DNA of 37,494 nt from an uncultured Bacilli bacterium (GCA_947627505.1 CANQWG010000008.1:1-37494); one strand, 5' to 3'. Shown: positions 1 through 9,645, numbered from the stretch's first letter. Translations and numbers: made by a program. Notes: generated by a model not told the origin, from the sequence alone.

Positions 1-36
1 CTTAACTTCACTGAATTAAGGTTTTTTTTATTTTTT
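1..36 (+). terminator. Putative rho-independent terminator of a gene upstream of the window
   Basis: CTTAA...TTAAG imperfect hairpin followed by GTTTTTTTTATTTTTT. Confidence 0.45.
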
Positions 37-136
37 ATAGAATAAAGTTGCAAACGTGGCATACAATAGTTAAAATCAAATTTACTATAATTTAAAATTC
101 CATGTAATTTTATAGTTTTAAAAGGAGGAAAAATTT

Positions 137-1648
137 ATGGATAAAAGGAAATTATTGTTGGTATCAATAGCACTTTTGGCGTTAGGCGCATGCGCTAATG
201 GCGAAACTGATACCTCTCTTTCAACAATGGAATCTTCTTATAATTCCGAGCAAACTTCTTTTGAATCTTCCGCTACGACTAATCCTACCGATAGTTCTAG
301 CGAAAGCGAATTTGAATTTAGCGAAGAAGATTTGAACAATGCCTTGAATGGAATTTCAGAAGGAGTAACTCTTCAAGAATATATTTTCATGCGTGATCCC
401 TCTTGGCCGGACAACTACCCCGATACTCAGTATCAATCGACAAAAAAATTCACACGCAATGCCTATAGTTCTCTAGATTATTATGTATTAGGAGACGACT
501 TAAGTTTACCTCAAAGCGAAACTATCTATTACGCCGATCAAGATAATCTTGGCAATTTATCAGAAATTACTTTAGGACTTGATAATAAGTTAATCATAAA
601 TCAATACGATTTAAGCTTTCATCAAAGTATTTTCCAAAACTTTCTTGCTGAGTTAGATCCAAGCTATTTTACAGTTACCAGTTCCGGCTATAGTTTAGCA
701 GATTTCGCTGATGCTAATTACTATATGGGTTATATAACCGGATTCACTGTAACCAACGCTTTAGAAATTGATGATGGTGTATTTTACACTCGTAATTTTG
801 ATATTAACAGATTGCTTTTCACCACTCAAGACGGGCAATTCAACTTTATCGAATTTGACGCGACTTTATATGGTTCCATCGTTTATAGTAATAATCCTGA
901 AAAAAACGATGAATTCAGTTATAGCTTTACCGCTTTTTATGATGTTTACGACAACAATAACACCACTGTCGATCTTCCAACACCGGTTAAATCCGATGGT
1001 GAAGATAAATCCGATTTAGAAGCTGCTTTCAATAAATTAGGTCATAACTATACTGCAAATATCACTTTTGAAAACACTTATTCAGAAGGTTATACAACTT
1101 ATGTAGAAAAATACACTGAAGATGCTATCTATTATCAAAACGATAACATGGGACTAATGCGTAATGGAAAAGGCCTTAAGCTCTTCTCACTCGATGGTGA
1201 GCAACAAATCGTCGAAGAAGAAACTAGTGAAGCCGTGGCACAACTTTCTATCGATCGTTACTTCCAATTCCCGAATATTTCATTAGATTTAATCGAAAAA
1301 TCATCTTTCGATGAATATGCTTCTCAATTTACCGAAGATTCCTATAGTGCCGTTGAAGAAGAATATGGTGATTGTACTTTCTATGTCTTTAAAGATGATG
1401 TCACTAATCAATCTTCTTTGTTGAGATCTATGTTCTATGCAGGATATTACTATTACACTGTTATTGGCGAAACTGACTACTTCGAACTTCTCTTTAATTT
1501 TTTCTTCATCATTGACGCTGAAGGAAATTTAAGTATTGAATTTAGTACCGTTCAAGGTGAAGCTTATGGATCAAATGGTGTTTACTACGCTTTCCCGATT
1601 GTAGAAATTACCTACGATAATATCGGTACTACCACCATTGAAGCTTAA
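137..1648 (+). CDS. Secreted lipoprotein of unknown function, Ser/Thr/Glu-rich linker after the lipobox
   Basis: Intact 503 aa ORF; signal peptide MDKRKLLLVSIALLALGAC with LGAC lipobox; AAAGGAGG RBS. Confidence 0.85.
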   Translation: MDKRKLLLVSIALLALGACANGETDTSLSTMESSYNSEQTSFESSATTNPTDSSSESEFEFSEEDLNNALNGISEGVTLQEYIFMRDPSWPDNYPDTQYQSTKKFTRNAYSSLDYYVLGDDLSLPQSETIYYADQDNLGNLSEITLGLDNKLIINQYDLSFHQSIFQNFLAELDPSYFTVTSSGYSLADFADANYYMGYITGFTVTNALEIDDGVFYTRNFDINRLLFTTQDGQFNFIEFDATLYGSIVYSNNPEKNDEFSYSFTAFYDVYDNNNTTVDLPTPVKSDGEDKSDLEAAFNKLGHNYTANITFENTYSEGYTTYVEKYTEDAIYYQNDNMGLMRNGKGLKLFSLDGEQQIVEEETSEAVAQLSIDRYFQFPNISLDLIEKSSFDEYASQFTEDSYSAVEEEYGDCTFYVFKDDVTNQSSLLRSMFYAGYYYYTVIGETDYFELLFNFFFIIDAEGNLSIEFSTVQGEAYGSNGVYYAFPIVEITYDNIGTTTIEA

Positions 1649-1697
1649 AATTTAATTTTAAGTGTTAAAAAAAGACGATAAATTTAAAAACTAAAAT

Positions 1698-1746
1698 AAA
1701 CCCAGCGAAAGGACACTTAAAAAGTGCTTTACTCGCTGGGTTTTAT
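1698..1746 (+). terminator. Rho-independent terminator of the lipoprotein gene
   Basis: AAACCCAGCGA / TCGCTGGGTTT inverted repeat with inner CACTT/AAGTG, then TTTTATT. Confidence 0.8.
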
Positions 1747-1777
1747 TATGTGACAATATACGGAATAACGTGATCAT

Positions 1778-1900
1778 AATAAAGCAATACGCAATGATTT
1801 ACATGACTACTTTGATTAATGCAACAACTTTAGATATCAATGAGGTTTAAGCAAGATGACTCCAGTTCAATATCAAAATATTTTTGAATTAACCCATTAA
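1778..1900 (+). pseudogene. Decayed C-terminal remnant of an IS3/IS150-family transposase
   Basis: Frame from 1793 reads NDLHDYFD*CNNFRYQ*GLSKMTPVQYQNIFELTH*, resembling the IS3-family C-terminus (YNNxRxQxGLxxMTPVxY) with in-frame TAA (1817) and TGA (1841). Confidence 0.6.
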
Positions 1901-2064
1901 CTATTTAACTTTATACAAAGCAAAAGAGCCGTAATTAACTAAGCACTTTGATGAAAATAAATTTTTAATAGTCATATGGATATCATTGGCTTTTTTATTA
2001 GGATATAACTTTTTCATTTATTGTTCTTGATATAAAATGCGCATTAAAAGTTATCGTCTCTTTT

Positions 2065-3837
2065 TTAATTTTTTAATTTTCCAACTCGCTTTTTATTAGG
2101 CAATCCGATAGTATCTTTGGATTTTGGACATAACAATGTGGAAGAAATATAATCTATTTTAAACTTAATTAAAGCTTCAATAGTGGGCATCGAAGTGATA
2201 TTAAAAGCAATGATCTGTAACTTATTGAGATGTAATTTATTTAATAAATCATTTAAGAACACCTTGGTCTGAGTGTCTTTTGCAATATCTTTAACTAACG
2301 CTTCATCGATAATGGCGAAAGTAAAATCTTTAAAACATTTTTCAATCGATTCAGTTCCAAAATGGGAAATTTTTAATGCTAAAGCTGAATCGCTTTTTTT
2401 AACTATTTTTAAAAGTTTTTCTAAATTATTGCCTTCTTTAACCCAATTTTCCAAATCTATATCACTTATACTAAAGACTGGCTGTATCTGTTTCGAAGCA
2501 TTAATCAACGCGGTTTCAAATTTTTTTATAATTCCACTATAAGTGATGGGAAGATCGATAATCATAAATGGGTGTTTGTTTGACAATGACGATTTACCAC
2601 CGAGATTTTGATAATTTAGTAATGAATTTTTAATTAAAAGATCATATAAACGGAAATCATTATTTGACAAACGAGCAAACTCAAAAATTTCTCGTAATGA
2701 TTTGATTTTTGAATTAGTGCTGATAAATTCACAAGCCAATCCTGCCATTTTAGCCACTTTAATTTCAAATAATGGCGACAACATATATGCAAAATCATTA
2801 TTTTCAATAATTTTAGAAACTTCTTCCACCATTACATTGCGATAGTTCTGCGCTAAGTTAATTGTTTCGTCGAAGATCATAACGTGATCGCTATAATCGG
2901 ATTGTTGCGAATACTTTGAAGTCTGACGAGCAATTAAAATCATATCATCGACATTAGAGTGACTTCCATTTTGGCATGTAACACCAATTTGAAAATCATA
3001 ATCTTTGCCTAAAGAATTTATCTTGATAAATTTAATAATTTCTTTTTCAATTGAATACCCTAATGCGTATACGTCATTTTTACGTTTTTCCTTATAATCT
3101 ACAATTAGTATTTCGTTAGAATTTGAAATCATGATATCGCGCTTAGGATTCATTAATTTCACTAATCTATTGATTAATTGTGAAACTAAAATAGAACTGA
3201 CATTTTCTTCTTCGCTAAATTCTAAGTTATTATAAAATCTTACTAAAAAAATGTTGACGGGTTCTGAATCAGCCAAACGCTGCACATGACGTTTAACCTC
3301 TTCCAAAGAGCGAATTACCATTTTGCGATTGCGTTTATAATGCATCGTTTTACTAACTTCGAATAAAAGATGAGATTCGAGGTGAATTAATTTTTTCTTG
3401 TAATTTATGCTAGTCGCTTGCAAGATGGAGTCAACGTTCATTCTAAAAGGGTTGATGTAAATTTGACATTCAATTACGTGTGGAACCATATGATTGGTTT
3501 TTTCCAACTCTTTAAGCCACACAGAGATTTTCTTTTGATCCAAAGAGGAGAATTTCTGTAAGAACCTTTCAGTAGAAATCACTCTAAAATGTTTGATATT
3601 CCATCGATCAAAATATCGAACAGTGTTGTTTTTATAATCTAAAGTGAAGCGACGAATGTTTCTTTCATCGCGAGCACGAGCAAAACGTCGAGAAATTTTA
3701 TGTGGGCGAAATAAAAACAAGCGGATTAAAAGAAAAAATAACACCAATACAACGATGCCAAAAATAATGTATATTGTTAATGGCACTTTTTGCAAAAAGT
3801 CGGTTACATCCTTCCAATTTAGTAGAAATTTATACAT
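2065..3837 (-). CDS. Membrane-anchored degenerate GGDEF-EAL-like protein
   Basis: N-terminal TM segment; SNSNEILIV at the GGDEF position, FQIGVTC...DDMILIARQTSKYSQQ...VMIFDE like the GGDEF C-terminal half; SPLFEIKVAKMAGLACEF like the EAL start with EAL lost; ATG at 3837 preceded by GGGTGA. Confidence 0.55.
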   Translation of the reverse strand: MYKFLLNWKDVTDFLQKVPLTIYIIFGIVVLVLFFLLIRLFLFRPHKISRRFARARDERNIRRFTLDYKNNTVRYFDRWNIKHFRVISTERFLQKFSSLDQKKISVWLKELEKTNHMVPHVIECQIYINPFRMNVDSILQATSINYKKKLIHLESHLLFEVSKTMHYKRNRKMVIRSLEEVKRHVQRLADSEPVNIFLVRFYNNLEFSEEENVSSILVSQLINRLVKLMNPKRDIMISNSNEILIVDYKEKRKNDVYALGYSIEKEIIKFIKINSLGKDYDFQIGVTCQNGSHSNVDDMILIARQTSKYSQQSDYSDHVMIFDETINLAQNYRNVMVEEVSKIIENNDFAYMLSPLFEIKVAKMAGLACEFISTNSKIKSLREIFEFARLSNNDFRLYDLLIKNSLLNYQNLGGKSSLSNKHPFMIIDLPITYSGIIKKFETALINASKQIQPVFSISDIDLENWVKEGNNLEKLLKIVKKSDSALALKISHFGTESIEKCFKDFTFAIIDEALVKDIAKDTQTKVFLNDLLNKLHLNKLQIIAFNITSMPTIEALIKFKIDYISSTLLCPKSKDTIGLPNKKRVGKLKN

Positions 3838-3978
3838 TGTTCTCACCCTTTTTATATTATAGATTTTTCAATTTAATATTAAAAGAAATAAATCGCTTGA
3901 TATAAATTCAACGAATTGATAAAAGATTTGCTATTTCTATTTAATTCACCTTAAAATTTGTTATAATACAATGGCAAC

Positions 3979-4069
3979 GGAAGAATACCCAAGAGGCCGA
4001 AGGGACTAGTTTCGAAAACTAGCAGGAGATTCACGTCTCGCGAGGGTTCGACTCCCTCTTCTTCCGCCA
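3979..4069 (+). tRNA. tRNA-Ser (anticodon CGA)
   Basis: Acceptor GGAAGAA/TTCTTCC, anticodon stem CTAGT/ACTAG with loop TTCGAAA, long variable arm, GGTTCGACTCC T-arm, encoded CCA; TATAAT at 3962-3967. Confidence 0.95.
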
Positions 4070-4082
4070 TGGCGATAAAATG

Positions 4083-4105
4083 CGAACCATAAGGTTCGTT
4101 TTTTT
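4083..4105 (+). terminator. Rho-independent terminator after tRNA-Ser
   Basis: CGAACC ATAA GGTTCG TTTTTTT. Confidence 0.8.
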
Positions 4106-4128
4106 GAAATGAAGTAAAGGAATCTTTT

Positions 4129-5400
4129 ATGGGGAAAAAAGTTCTAATTTCGGCAACAAAAATAAAAAAAGCAATATCTGCTTCAAACCGATTAATAAAG
4201 GAAAAAAACAACGATTTACTCATCAAGGCACAAAGTGGTAAAGAAAAGATTAAAAAGCCACAATATGCTTTAGATAATGTTGATTTTGATTTGGAAAGTA
4301 GAGTCACTCGAATAAATTTTATTCAAAAACAGGAATATCGAACAATTGAAAGATATATCACAAAAAATTATGTTAAATATCCAATATATTCCAATTGGAA
4401 AATTCATGAAAAAAAGATAAAAAAAGTTATTAAATTAACTAATTCAACATTAGAATCATTAAATAAAAATGAAGATTATTTAATAAGAACATTTGCTAAT
4501 GAAATTCTTGAAACAATCGGTAATCCAGAAATATTCCCTTCCTGGTATCTAAAAGAATATTTACAAACTGAGCACATAAAACAAATTAAGTCTCTAACCG
4601 ATAAATTATTAACGTATGAAAATGAGCAATTAAATACCATAAAAAAATTACAACAACAAATAAAACTCTCTGAAGATAAATTATTTTCTTCAAAAATAAT
4701 AATGAACTTTAAAAAGAAAAAGTCAAAAAAACGAAAGAAAAAATTAGAAAAGCTCAAAAATAAACAAAATAACTTTTTCAAAACTTTTTTTACACTTGGT
4801 CTTTATAAATGTTACATTTCTAAGAGAAATGTTGCTAGAATCGAAAAAAATATTAAAAAACTGAATAATTATATTGAAGAATTAAACAAAAATATCATCG
4901 AGAACGAAATTTTAGTAAAGCAAGATAAAGAATCAATACAAAATATTGAACAAGATCTAGATGATAAGAAAAGGAATTTTGAAGTCTTAAAGCAACTCGA
5001 AGAAGAAAAATATGCTTTTAAAATTTCAAAAGTACAACCATTAGAAAATAGTTTGAAATCCAATTCCGATTTTATTATGCTAAAGCAATTCAATGGATAT
5101 GCATATAAAAAAATCATTGGTTGTTATATTATTCATAATCGCGAGAATGACAAATATTACGTTGGACAATCCAAAGATATATACAAGCGTATTAAGCAGC
5201 ATTTTAAAGGTACCAAACCTAATAATATTAATTTTGCTGAAGATTACTATAATTCACTTTTTTTAAACAAAGATGAGTTATTTGAAATAAAAATTATCGA
5301 ATGTCAAACTAAAGATGAATTAGATAATATGGAAAAAAATTTAATTCAAAAATACGATTCTTTGAATAGCGGATACAATAAAACAAGCGGCAATATATAA
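4129..5400 (+). CDS. Lys-rich coiled-coil protein with C-terminal GIY-YIG nuclease domain
   Basis: 423 aa intact ORF; C-terminus GCYIIHNRENDKYYVGQSKDIYKRIKQHF...DELDNMEKNLIQKYDSLNSGYNKTSGN matches the GIY-YIG pattern; AAAGGA RBS. Confidence 0.8.
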   Translation: MGKKVLISATKIKKAISASNRLIKEKNNDLLIKAQSGKEKIKKPQYALDNVDFDLESRVTRINFIQKQEYRTIERYITKNYVKYPIYSNWKIHEKKIKKVIKLTNSTLESLNKNEDYLIRTFANEILETIGNPEIFPSWYLKEYLQTEHIKQIKSLTDKLLTYENEQLNTIKKLQQQIKLSEDKLFSSKIIMNFKKKKSKKRKKKLEKLKNKQNNFFKTFFTLGLYKCYISKRNVARIEKNIKKLNNYIEELNKNIIENEILVKQDKESIQNIEQDLDDKKRNFEVLKQLEEEKYAFKISKVQPLENSLKSNSDFIMLKQFNGYAYKKIIGCYIIHNRENDKYYVGQSKDIYKRIKQHFKGTKPNNINFAEDYYNSLFLNKDELFEIKIIECQTKDELDNMEKNLIQKYDSLNSGYNKTSGNI

Positions 5401-5423
5401 AATATGAAAATAAATCCTTTAAT

Positions 5424-6713
5424 TTAAATATTCACTTTTTCTTTTTCTAAATTCTCTCTTGCAATCGATAACATCAATTTAATGCGATTTTCCTGGTTAA
5501 CTTTTGGAGCTCCAGCATCATAATCGACCGCCACAATATTGGCTTTGGGATTAGTTTCAACAATTTTTCGAATCATGCCCTTGCCTGCAATATGATTTGG
5601 TAAACATCCAAACGGCTGAGTACAGACAATATTATGATATCCGCTTTCAACTAACTCTAACATCTCCGCCGTCAAAAGCCATCCTTCACCCATTTTCGTT
5701 CCATAACCGATTACTCCATCAACTAAAGATTTAGTGTGATAATAGCGACTTGGCGCAACAAATTCATCATATCGAGAAATCGAAGTGACTAAAGCATCTT
5801 CAACTTTAAGACAATAATCCATTAGTATTTGACAGACTTTACGTTTTATTTTACTTCCCCCATAAAGTTTAATATCTTCCAATCTATTATCGATTTTAAA
5901 TAGAACAAATCCTAAAATTCCTGGTAAGTTGACTTCGCAATTTTCTTCTTCTAAAAATTTTTCAAGGTTATTGTTTCCTAATGCCGCATATTTAACGTAA
6001 ATTTCGCCTACTACGCCTACTTTCACTTTCTTTTCACTGCGGTCAACCTCTAAAGAATGAAAATCATCAGCGATTTTTATAAGGTTTTCTTTAATCTCCT
6101 TAAGTTTATATCCCTTGGATTGGTTAAGCATACCAACGATATAATCTTGCCATTTTTTTACTAGACGATCCGTATCTCCGTCATTTATTTCATATGGGTG
6201 ACACTGATTTCTTAAACACATTAAACTATCGCCGTAAATTACTCCCGCTACAGCTCTTCTAATCATCCCTATAGTCAATTTAAAACCGGGATTTTTTTCC
6301 ATACCGGACAAATTAAGGCTGATTACCGGTATTTGCTCTAATCCAGCTTTTTTCAATCCTTTTCTTAAGAGGTGAATGTAATTTGACGCCCGACATCCAC
6401 CGCCCGTTTGAGTAATCATCAATGCAACCTTATTGACATCGTAGCGTCCGGATTGTACAGCATTGATTAATTGACCAATTGAAAGGATTGCAGGATAGCA
6501 AGTATCATTATGGACATATTTTAAACCTGTTTGCGCAATCTCCGGCCCGTTAGTTTCCAAAAGTTCGCAATTGTAGCCCAGTTTTTTAAAAACTTTTCCT
6601 AAAATCTCAAAGTGAATCGGAGCCATCATCGGGAAAAGAATCGTGTAGTCTTTTCGCATTTGTTTAGTGAAAAGAAGACGACCAGTTTTTTTATCGTATT
6701 TTAATTTTTCCAT
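5424..6713 (-). CDS. 2-hydroxyacyl-CoA dehydratase-like subunit (COG3581-type)
   Basis: FPMMAPIHFEILGKVFKKLGYN, NDTCYPA, TQTGGGCRASNY, TQPFGCLPNHIAGKGM; AAAGGAG RBS before ATG at 6713. Confidence 0.75.
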   Translation of the reverse strand: MEKLKYDKKTGRLLFTKQMRKDYTILFPMMAPIHFEILGKVFKKLGYNCELLETNGPEIAQTGLKYVHNDTCYPAILSIGQLINAVQSGRYDVNKVALMITQTGGGCRASNYIHLLRKGLKKAGLEQIPVISLNLSGMEKNPGFKLTIGMIRRAVAGVIYGDSLMCLRNQCHPYEINDGDTDRLVKKWQDYIVGMLNQSKGYKLKEIKENLIKIADDFHSLEVDRSEKKVKVGVVGEIYVKYAALGNNNLEKFLEEENCEVNLPGILGFVLFKIDNRLEDIKLYGGSKIKRKVCQILMDYCLKVEDALVTSISRYDEFVAPSRYYHTKSLVDGVIGYGTKMGEGWLLTAEMLELVESGYHNIVCTQPFGCLPNHIAGKGMIRKIVETNPKANIVAVDYDAGAPKVNQENRIKLMLSIARENLEKEKVNI

Positions 6714-9645
6714 TTTGATTCTCCTTTCTTTCAAGGGCCGAAAGCAAGGAACGAATTCTAATCTTTACAGCACCTAAATTTGTGATTTCGTCAATTTTAA
6801 TTTGAGTGTATATTTTATTGGCTTTTTCAAGTATATCGCGAACTTCGTCAGTCGTAATGGCATCGACCCCACATCCAAAAGAAACCAATTGAATTAAATT
6901 CATATCTTTTTGATTTGTGATGTAACTCGCCGCATAGTAAAGTCTTGAATGATATGTCCATTGATTTAAGACATGCACATTAATTTTGCTTTTAACTTTG
7001 TTAGACACCACATCTTCAGAAATAATTGTCACATCAAACGAAGATAGCATCTTGTCGATACCGTGATTAATTTCCGGATCAAGATGATAAGGTCTTCCGG
7101 CTAAAACTAAAATCTGTTTTCCTTTCTCTCGAGCGCGCAAAATGATTTCATCGCCTTTAATACGTATTTTCGATAAATAATCATCGTATGCCTTATAAGC
7201 ATTTTTTACCGCCTCTTGAACTTCTTTTAGTTCTAAATCCGGAAAATGAGGTTTCATATTTTCATAAAATTTAGATGCAAAATCTTTATGTCGATGAATC
7301 CCTAAATATGGCTTAATAAAATCGATATTTTCTTTTTTCAAATCTTTAATGTTGTTATTGATAACTTCAGAATAATAAGCAACGACCGGACAATTATAAT
7401 GATTGTCACCTTTTTTCTCATCAATATTATACGACATACAAGGATAGAAAATCTTCTTCACGCCCATTCTTATAAGTTCTCTTATGTGCCCATGCATCAA
7501 TTTAGCGGGGAAACAAACCGTATCTGAAGGAATTGTCGTTTGACCATAAAGATATAGTTTTCTCGATGATAAAGGCGAATAGATCACTTTAATATCCAAA
7601 CTATTGAAAAGCACCGTCCAAAATGGTAAAAGTTCAAACATATTCAAGCCCAAAGGAATCCCGATTTCACCACGTTTTCCTTTTGTATCGTCGCGGTAAC
7701 TTTGAAGTAAATTTAACTTATAACTATAAATGTTCAATTCATTATCGACAACTTTTTTAGTAATCGGTCTTTCACATCGATTGCCACCGATAAACCGACG
7801 CCCATCATTAAAAACGTTGATTGTAAGTCGGCAATGGTTTTCGCAAAGCCCACAATTCGTAACTTGAATTTTATGCGTAAATTGTTCCAATTCTTCAGCC
7901 GAAATTAAAGTTGATTCTTTATTATTTTCACACATTAATTGAGCATAAAGCGCAGCACCATATGCACCCATCAATCCTGAAATATTTGGTCTTACGACCT
8001 CGATTCCCATTTCCAATTCAAACGCTCTTAAAACGGCATCGTTTAAAAAAGTTCCACCCTGAACAACGACTTTTTTACCAAGCTCCTCCGGTGAAGAAGC
8101 ACGAATCACTTTATACAATGCATTTTTGACTACTGAAAGCGATAAACCTGCCGATATATCTTCAATTGAAGCTCCGTCCTTTTGTGCTTGCTTTACAGCC
8201 GAATTCATAAATACCGTACATCTTGAACCTAAATTTACCGGACGTTTGGCAAATAGTCCTAATTTTGAAAATGATGCGATATCATAACCAAGTGCCGAAG
8301 CAAAAGTTTGTAAGAAACTACCGCATCCTGAAGAACACGCTTCATTTAAAAAGATATTATCGATGGTTCCATTATGAATTTTAAAACATTTGATATCTTG
8401 TCCACCGATATCAATGACAAATTCCACTTCCGGCATAAATTTCTTTGCCGCCATAAAATGCGCGATCGTTTCGACAATTCCAAAATCAACTTTAAAGGCA
8501 TTCTTAATAATATCTTCACCATAGCCGGTAACCGCCGATGCTTTGATTTGAATATCAGGCTTAAGCTCATAAATTTCTTGCAAAAGGTCCTTGACAAGGG
8601 GTACGGGATTTCCGGAATTAGACATGTATTTTGTGTAGTAGATGTTTTTCTTTTCATCCATAACGACACACTTCAAAGTGGTAGATCCAGCATCGATTCC
8701 TAAATACGCCGGACCTTGAAGTTTTTCAAACGGATAAATAGCCACTTGCGCTTGATCATGACGTTTTTTAAAAGCGAGATACTCCTCTTCATTATTGAAA
8801 AGCGGTGGGCGAAAAGCAAAGTTTCCAAGATGCGAATAATTGCTAACTTTTTCAAGTAAAGTATCTAAATTAATGAGTTTATCTGACGCTAATGCCGCAC
8901 CTAAAGAAACATAATAAAGAGAATTTTTAGGACAAGTCCCATTGGTCTTTAAAACATCATCAAAAGCAGCACGCAATTCACTGATAAATGTTAATGGCCC
9001 ACCCAAATAAAGAACATTTCCGCTGATTTCACGGCCTTGCGCCAATCCGGCAATCGTTTGATTGACGACAGCGTAAAATATCGATGCTGAAATATCAGAT
9101 TTTCTTCCGCCTTGATTTAAAAGCGGTTGTATATCGGTTTTAGCAAAAACACCGCACCTTGAAGCGATCGTGTATATTTTTTCATGGCTTTTAGCCAGTT
9201 CATTCATTTCTTCGATTGAAACATTCAAAAGAGAAGCCATCTGATCTATAAAAGCTCCAGTACCACCAGCACATGAACCATTCATACGGACTTCGACACC
9301 ATTATTCAAAAAAAGAATCTTAGCATCTTCACCACCTAATTCAATAATTGCATCAGTTTCAGGATTAAACAATTTTGCGGCAATTCTAGTGGCATAAACT
9401 TCCTGTACAAAAGGAAAACCACAGCTCTCAGCTATTCCCATGCCAGCCGAACCGCTCAAAGAAATTTTAACGTTTTCAATTCCATTCAAGACATCTTTCT
9501 TTAAAACTTTTAAAACTTCGGCGATTTTTTCGCTGATTTTCGACAAATGTCGCTCGTAAGAAGAATAAATTATTTCATTATTTTCATCAATAACGACACA
9601 TTTTATCGTCGTAGAACCTATATCTAAACCAACACGTAACTCCAT
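6691..9645 (-). CDS. Tandem acyl-CoA dehydratase activase (BadF/BadG/BcrA/BcrD ATPase, two ASKHA domains) with DUF2229-type C-terminal region
   Basis: Two DIGSTTIK/DAGSTTLK phosphate-binding motifs, GSCAGGTGAFIDQ and ACSSGCGSFLQTF cluster-loop motifs, CGLCENHCRL...NRCERP, SDTVCFPAK. Confidence 0.85.
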   Translation of the reverse strand: MELRVGLDIGSTTIKCVVIDENNEIIYSSYERHLSKISEKIAEVLKVLKKDVLNGIENVKISLSGSAGMGIAESCGFPFVQEVYATRIAAKLFNPETDAIIELGGEDAKILFLNNGVEVRMNGSCAGGTGAFIDQMASLLNVSIEEMNELAKSHEKIYTIASRCGVFAKTDIQPLLNQGGRKSDISASIFYAVVNQTIAGLAQGREISGNVLYLGGPLTFISELRAAFDDVLKTNGTCPKNSLYYVSLGAALASDKLINLDTLLEKVSNYSHLGNFAFRPPLFNNEEEYLAFKKRHDQAQVAIYPFEKLQGPAYLGIDAGSTTLKCVVMDEKKNIYYTKYMSNSGNPVPLVKDLLQEIYELKPDIQIKASAVTGYGEDIIKNAFKVDFGIVETIAHFMAAKKFMPEVEFVIDIGGQDIKCFKIHNGTIDNIFLNEACSSGCGSFLQTFASALGYDIASFSKLGLFAKRPVNLGSRCTVFMNSAVKQAQKDGASIEDISAGLSLSVVKNALYKVIRASSPEELGKKVVVQGGTFLNDAVLRAFELEMGIEVVRPNISGLMGAYGAALYAQLMCENNKESTLISAEELEQFTHKIQVTNCGLCENHCRLTINVFNDGRRFIGGNRCERPITKKVVDNELNIYSYKLNLLQSYRDDTKGKRGEIGIPLGLNMFELLPFWTVLFNSLDIKVIYSPLSSRKLYLYGQTTIPSDTVCFPAKLMHGHIRELIRMGVKKIFYPCMSYNIDEKKGDNHYNCPVVAYYSEVINNNIKDLKKENIDFIKPYLGIHRHKDFASKFYENMKPHFPDLELKEVQEAVKNAYKAYDDYLSKIRIKGDEIILRAREKGKQILVLAGRPYHLDPEINHGIDKMLSSFDVTIISEDVVSNKVKSKINVHVLNQWTYHSRLYYAASYITNQKDMNLIQLVSFGCGVDAITTDEVRDILEKANKIYTQIKIDEITNLGAVKIRIRSLLSALERKENQNGKIKIR

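Noticed and set aside
1793-1900. TGA read as Trp (genetic code 4), suggested by TGA at the consensus Trp of the IS3 remnant
   Set aside because: The same remnant also has a TAA in frame, deoD and the metallophosphoesterase end naturally at TGA, and window genes use TGG for Trp, so standard code 11 with a decayed transposase fits better.
3951-4307. 118 aa minus-strand ORF containing MAEEEGVEPSRDVNLLLVFETSPFGLLG
   Set aside because: It is antisense to tRNA-Ser; this peptide is a familiar artefact of translating tRNA-Ser backwards.
4476-5117. Minus-strand Phe/Leu-rich ORFs (4476-4781, 4869-5117)
   Set aside because: Antisense shadows of the Lys-rich GIY-YIG gene; no RBS or recognisable motif.
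4129-5420. Integrative element with att-site duplication downstream of tRNA-Ser
   Set aside because: No repeat of the tRNA 3' end was seen after the GIY-YIG gene and no integrase is present.
7911-8703. Short ORFs within the activase gene on both strands
   Set aside because: Overlap a well-supported long CDS in other frames and lack motifs.
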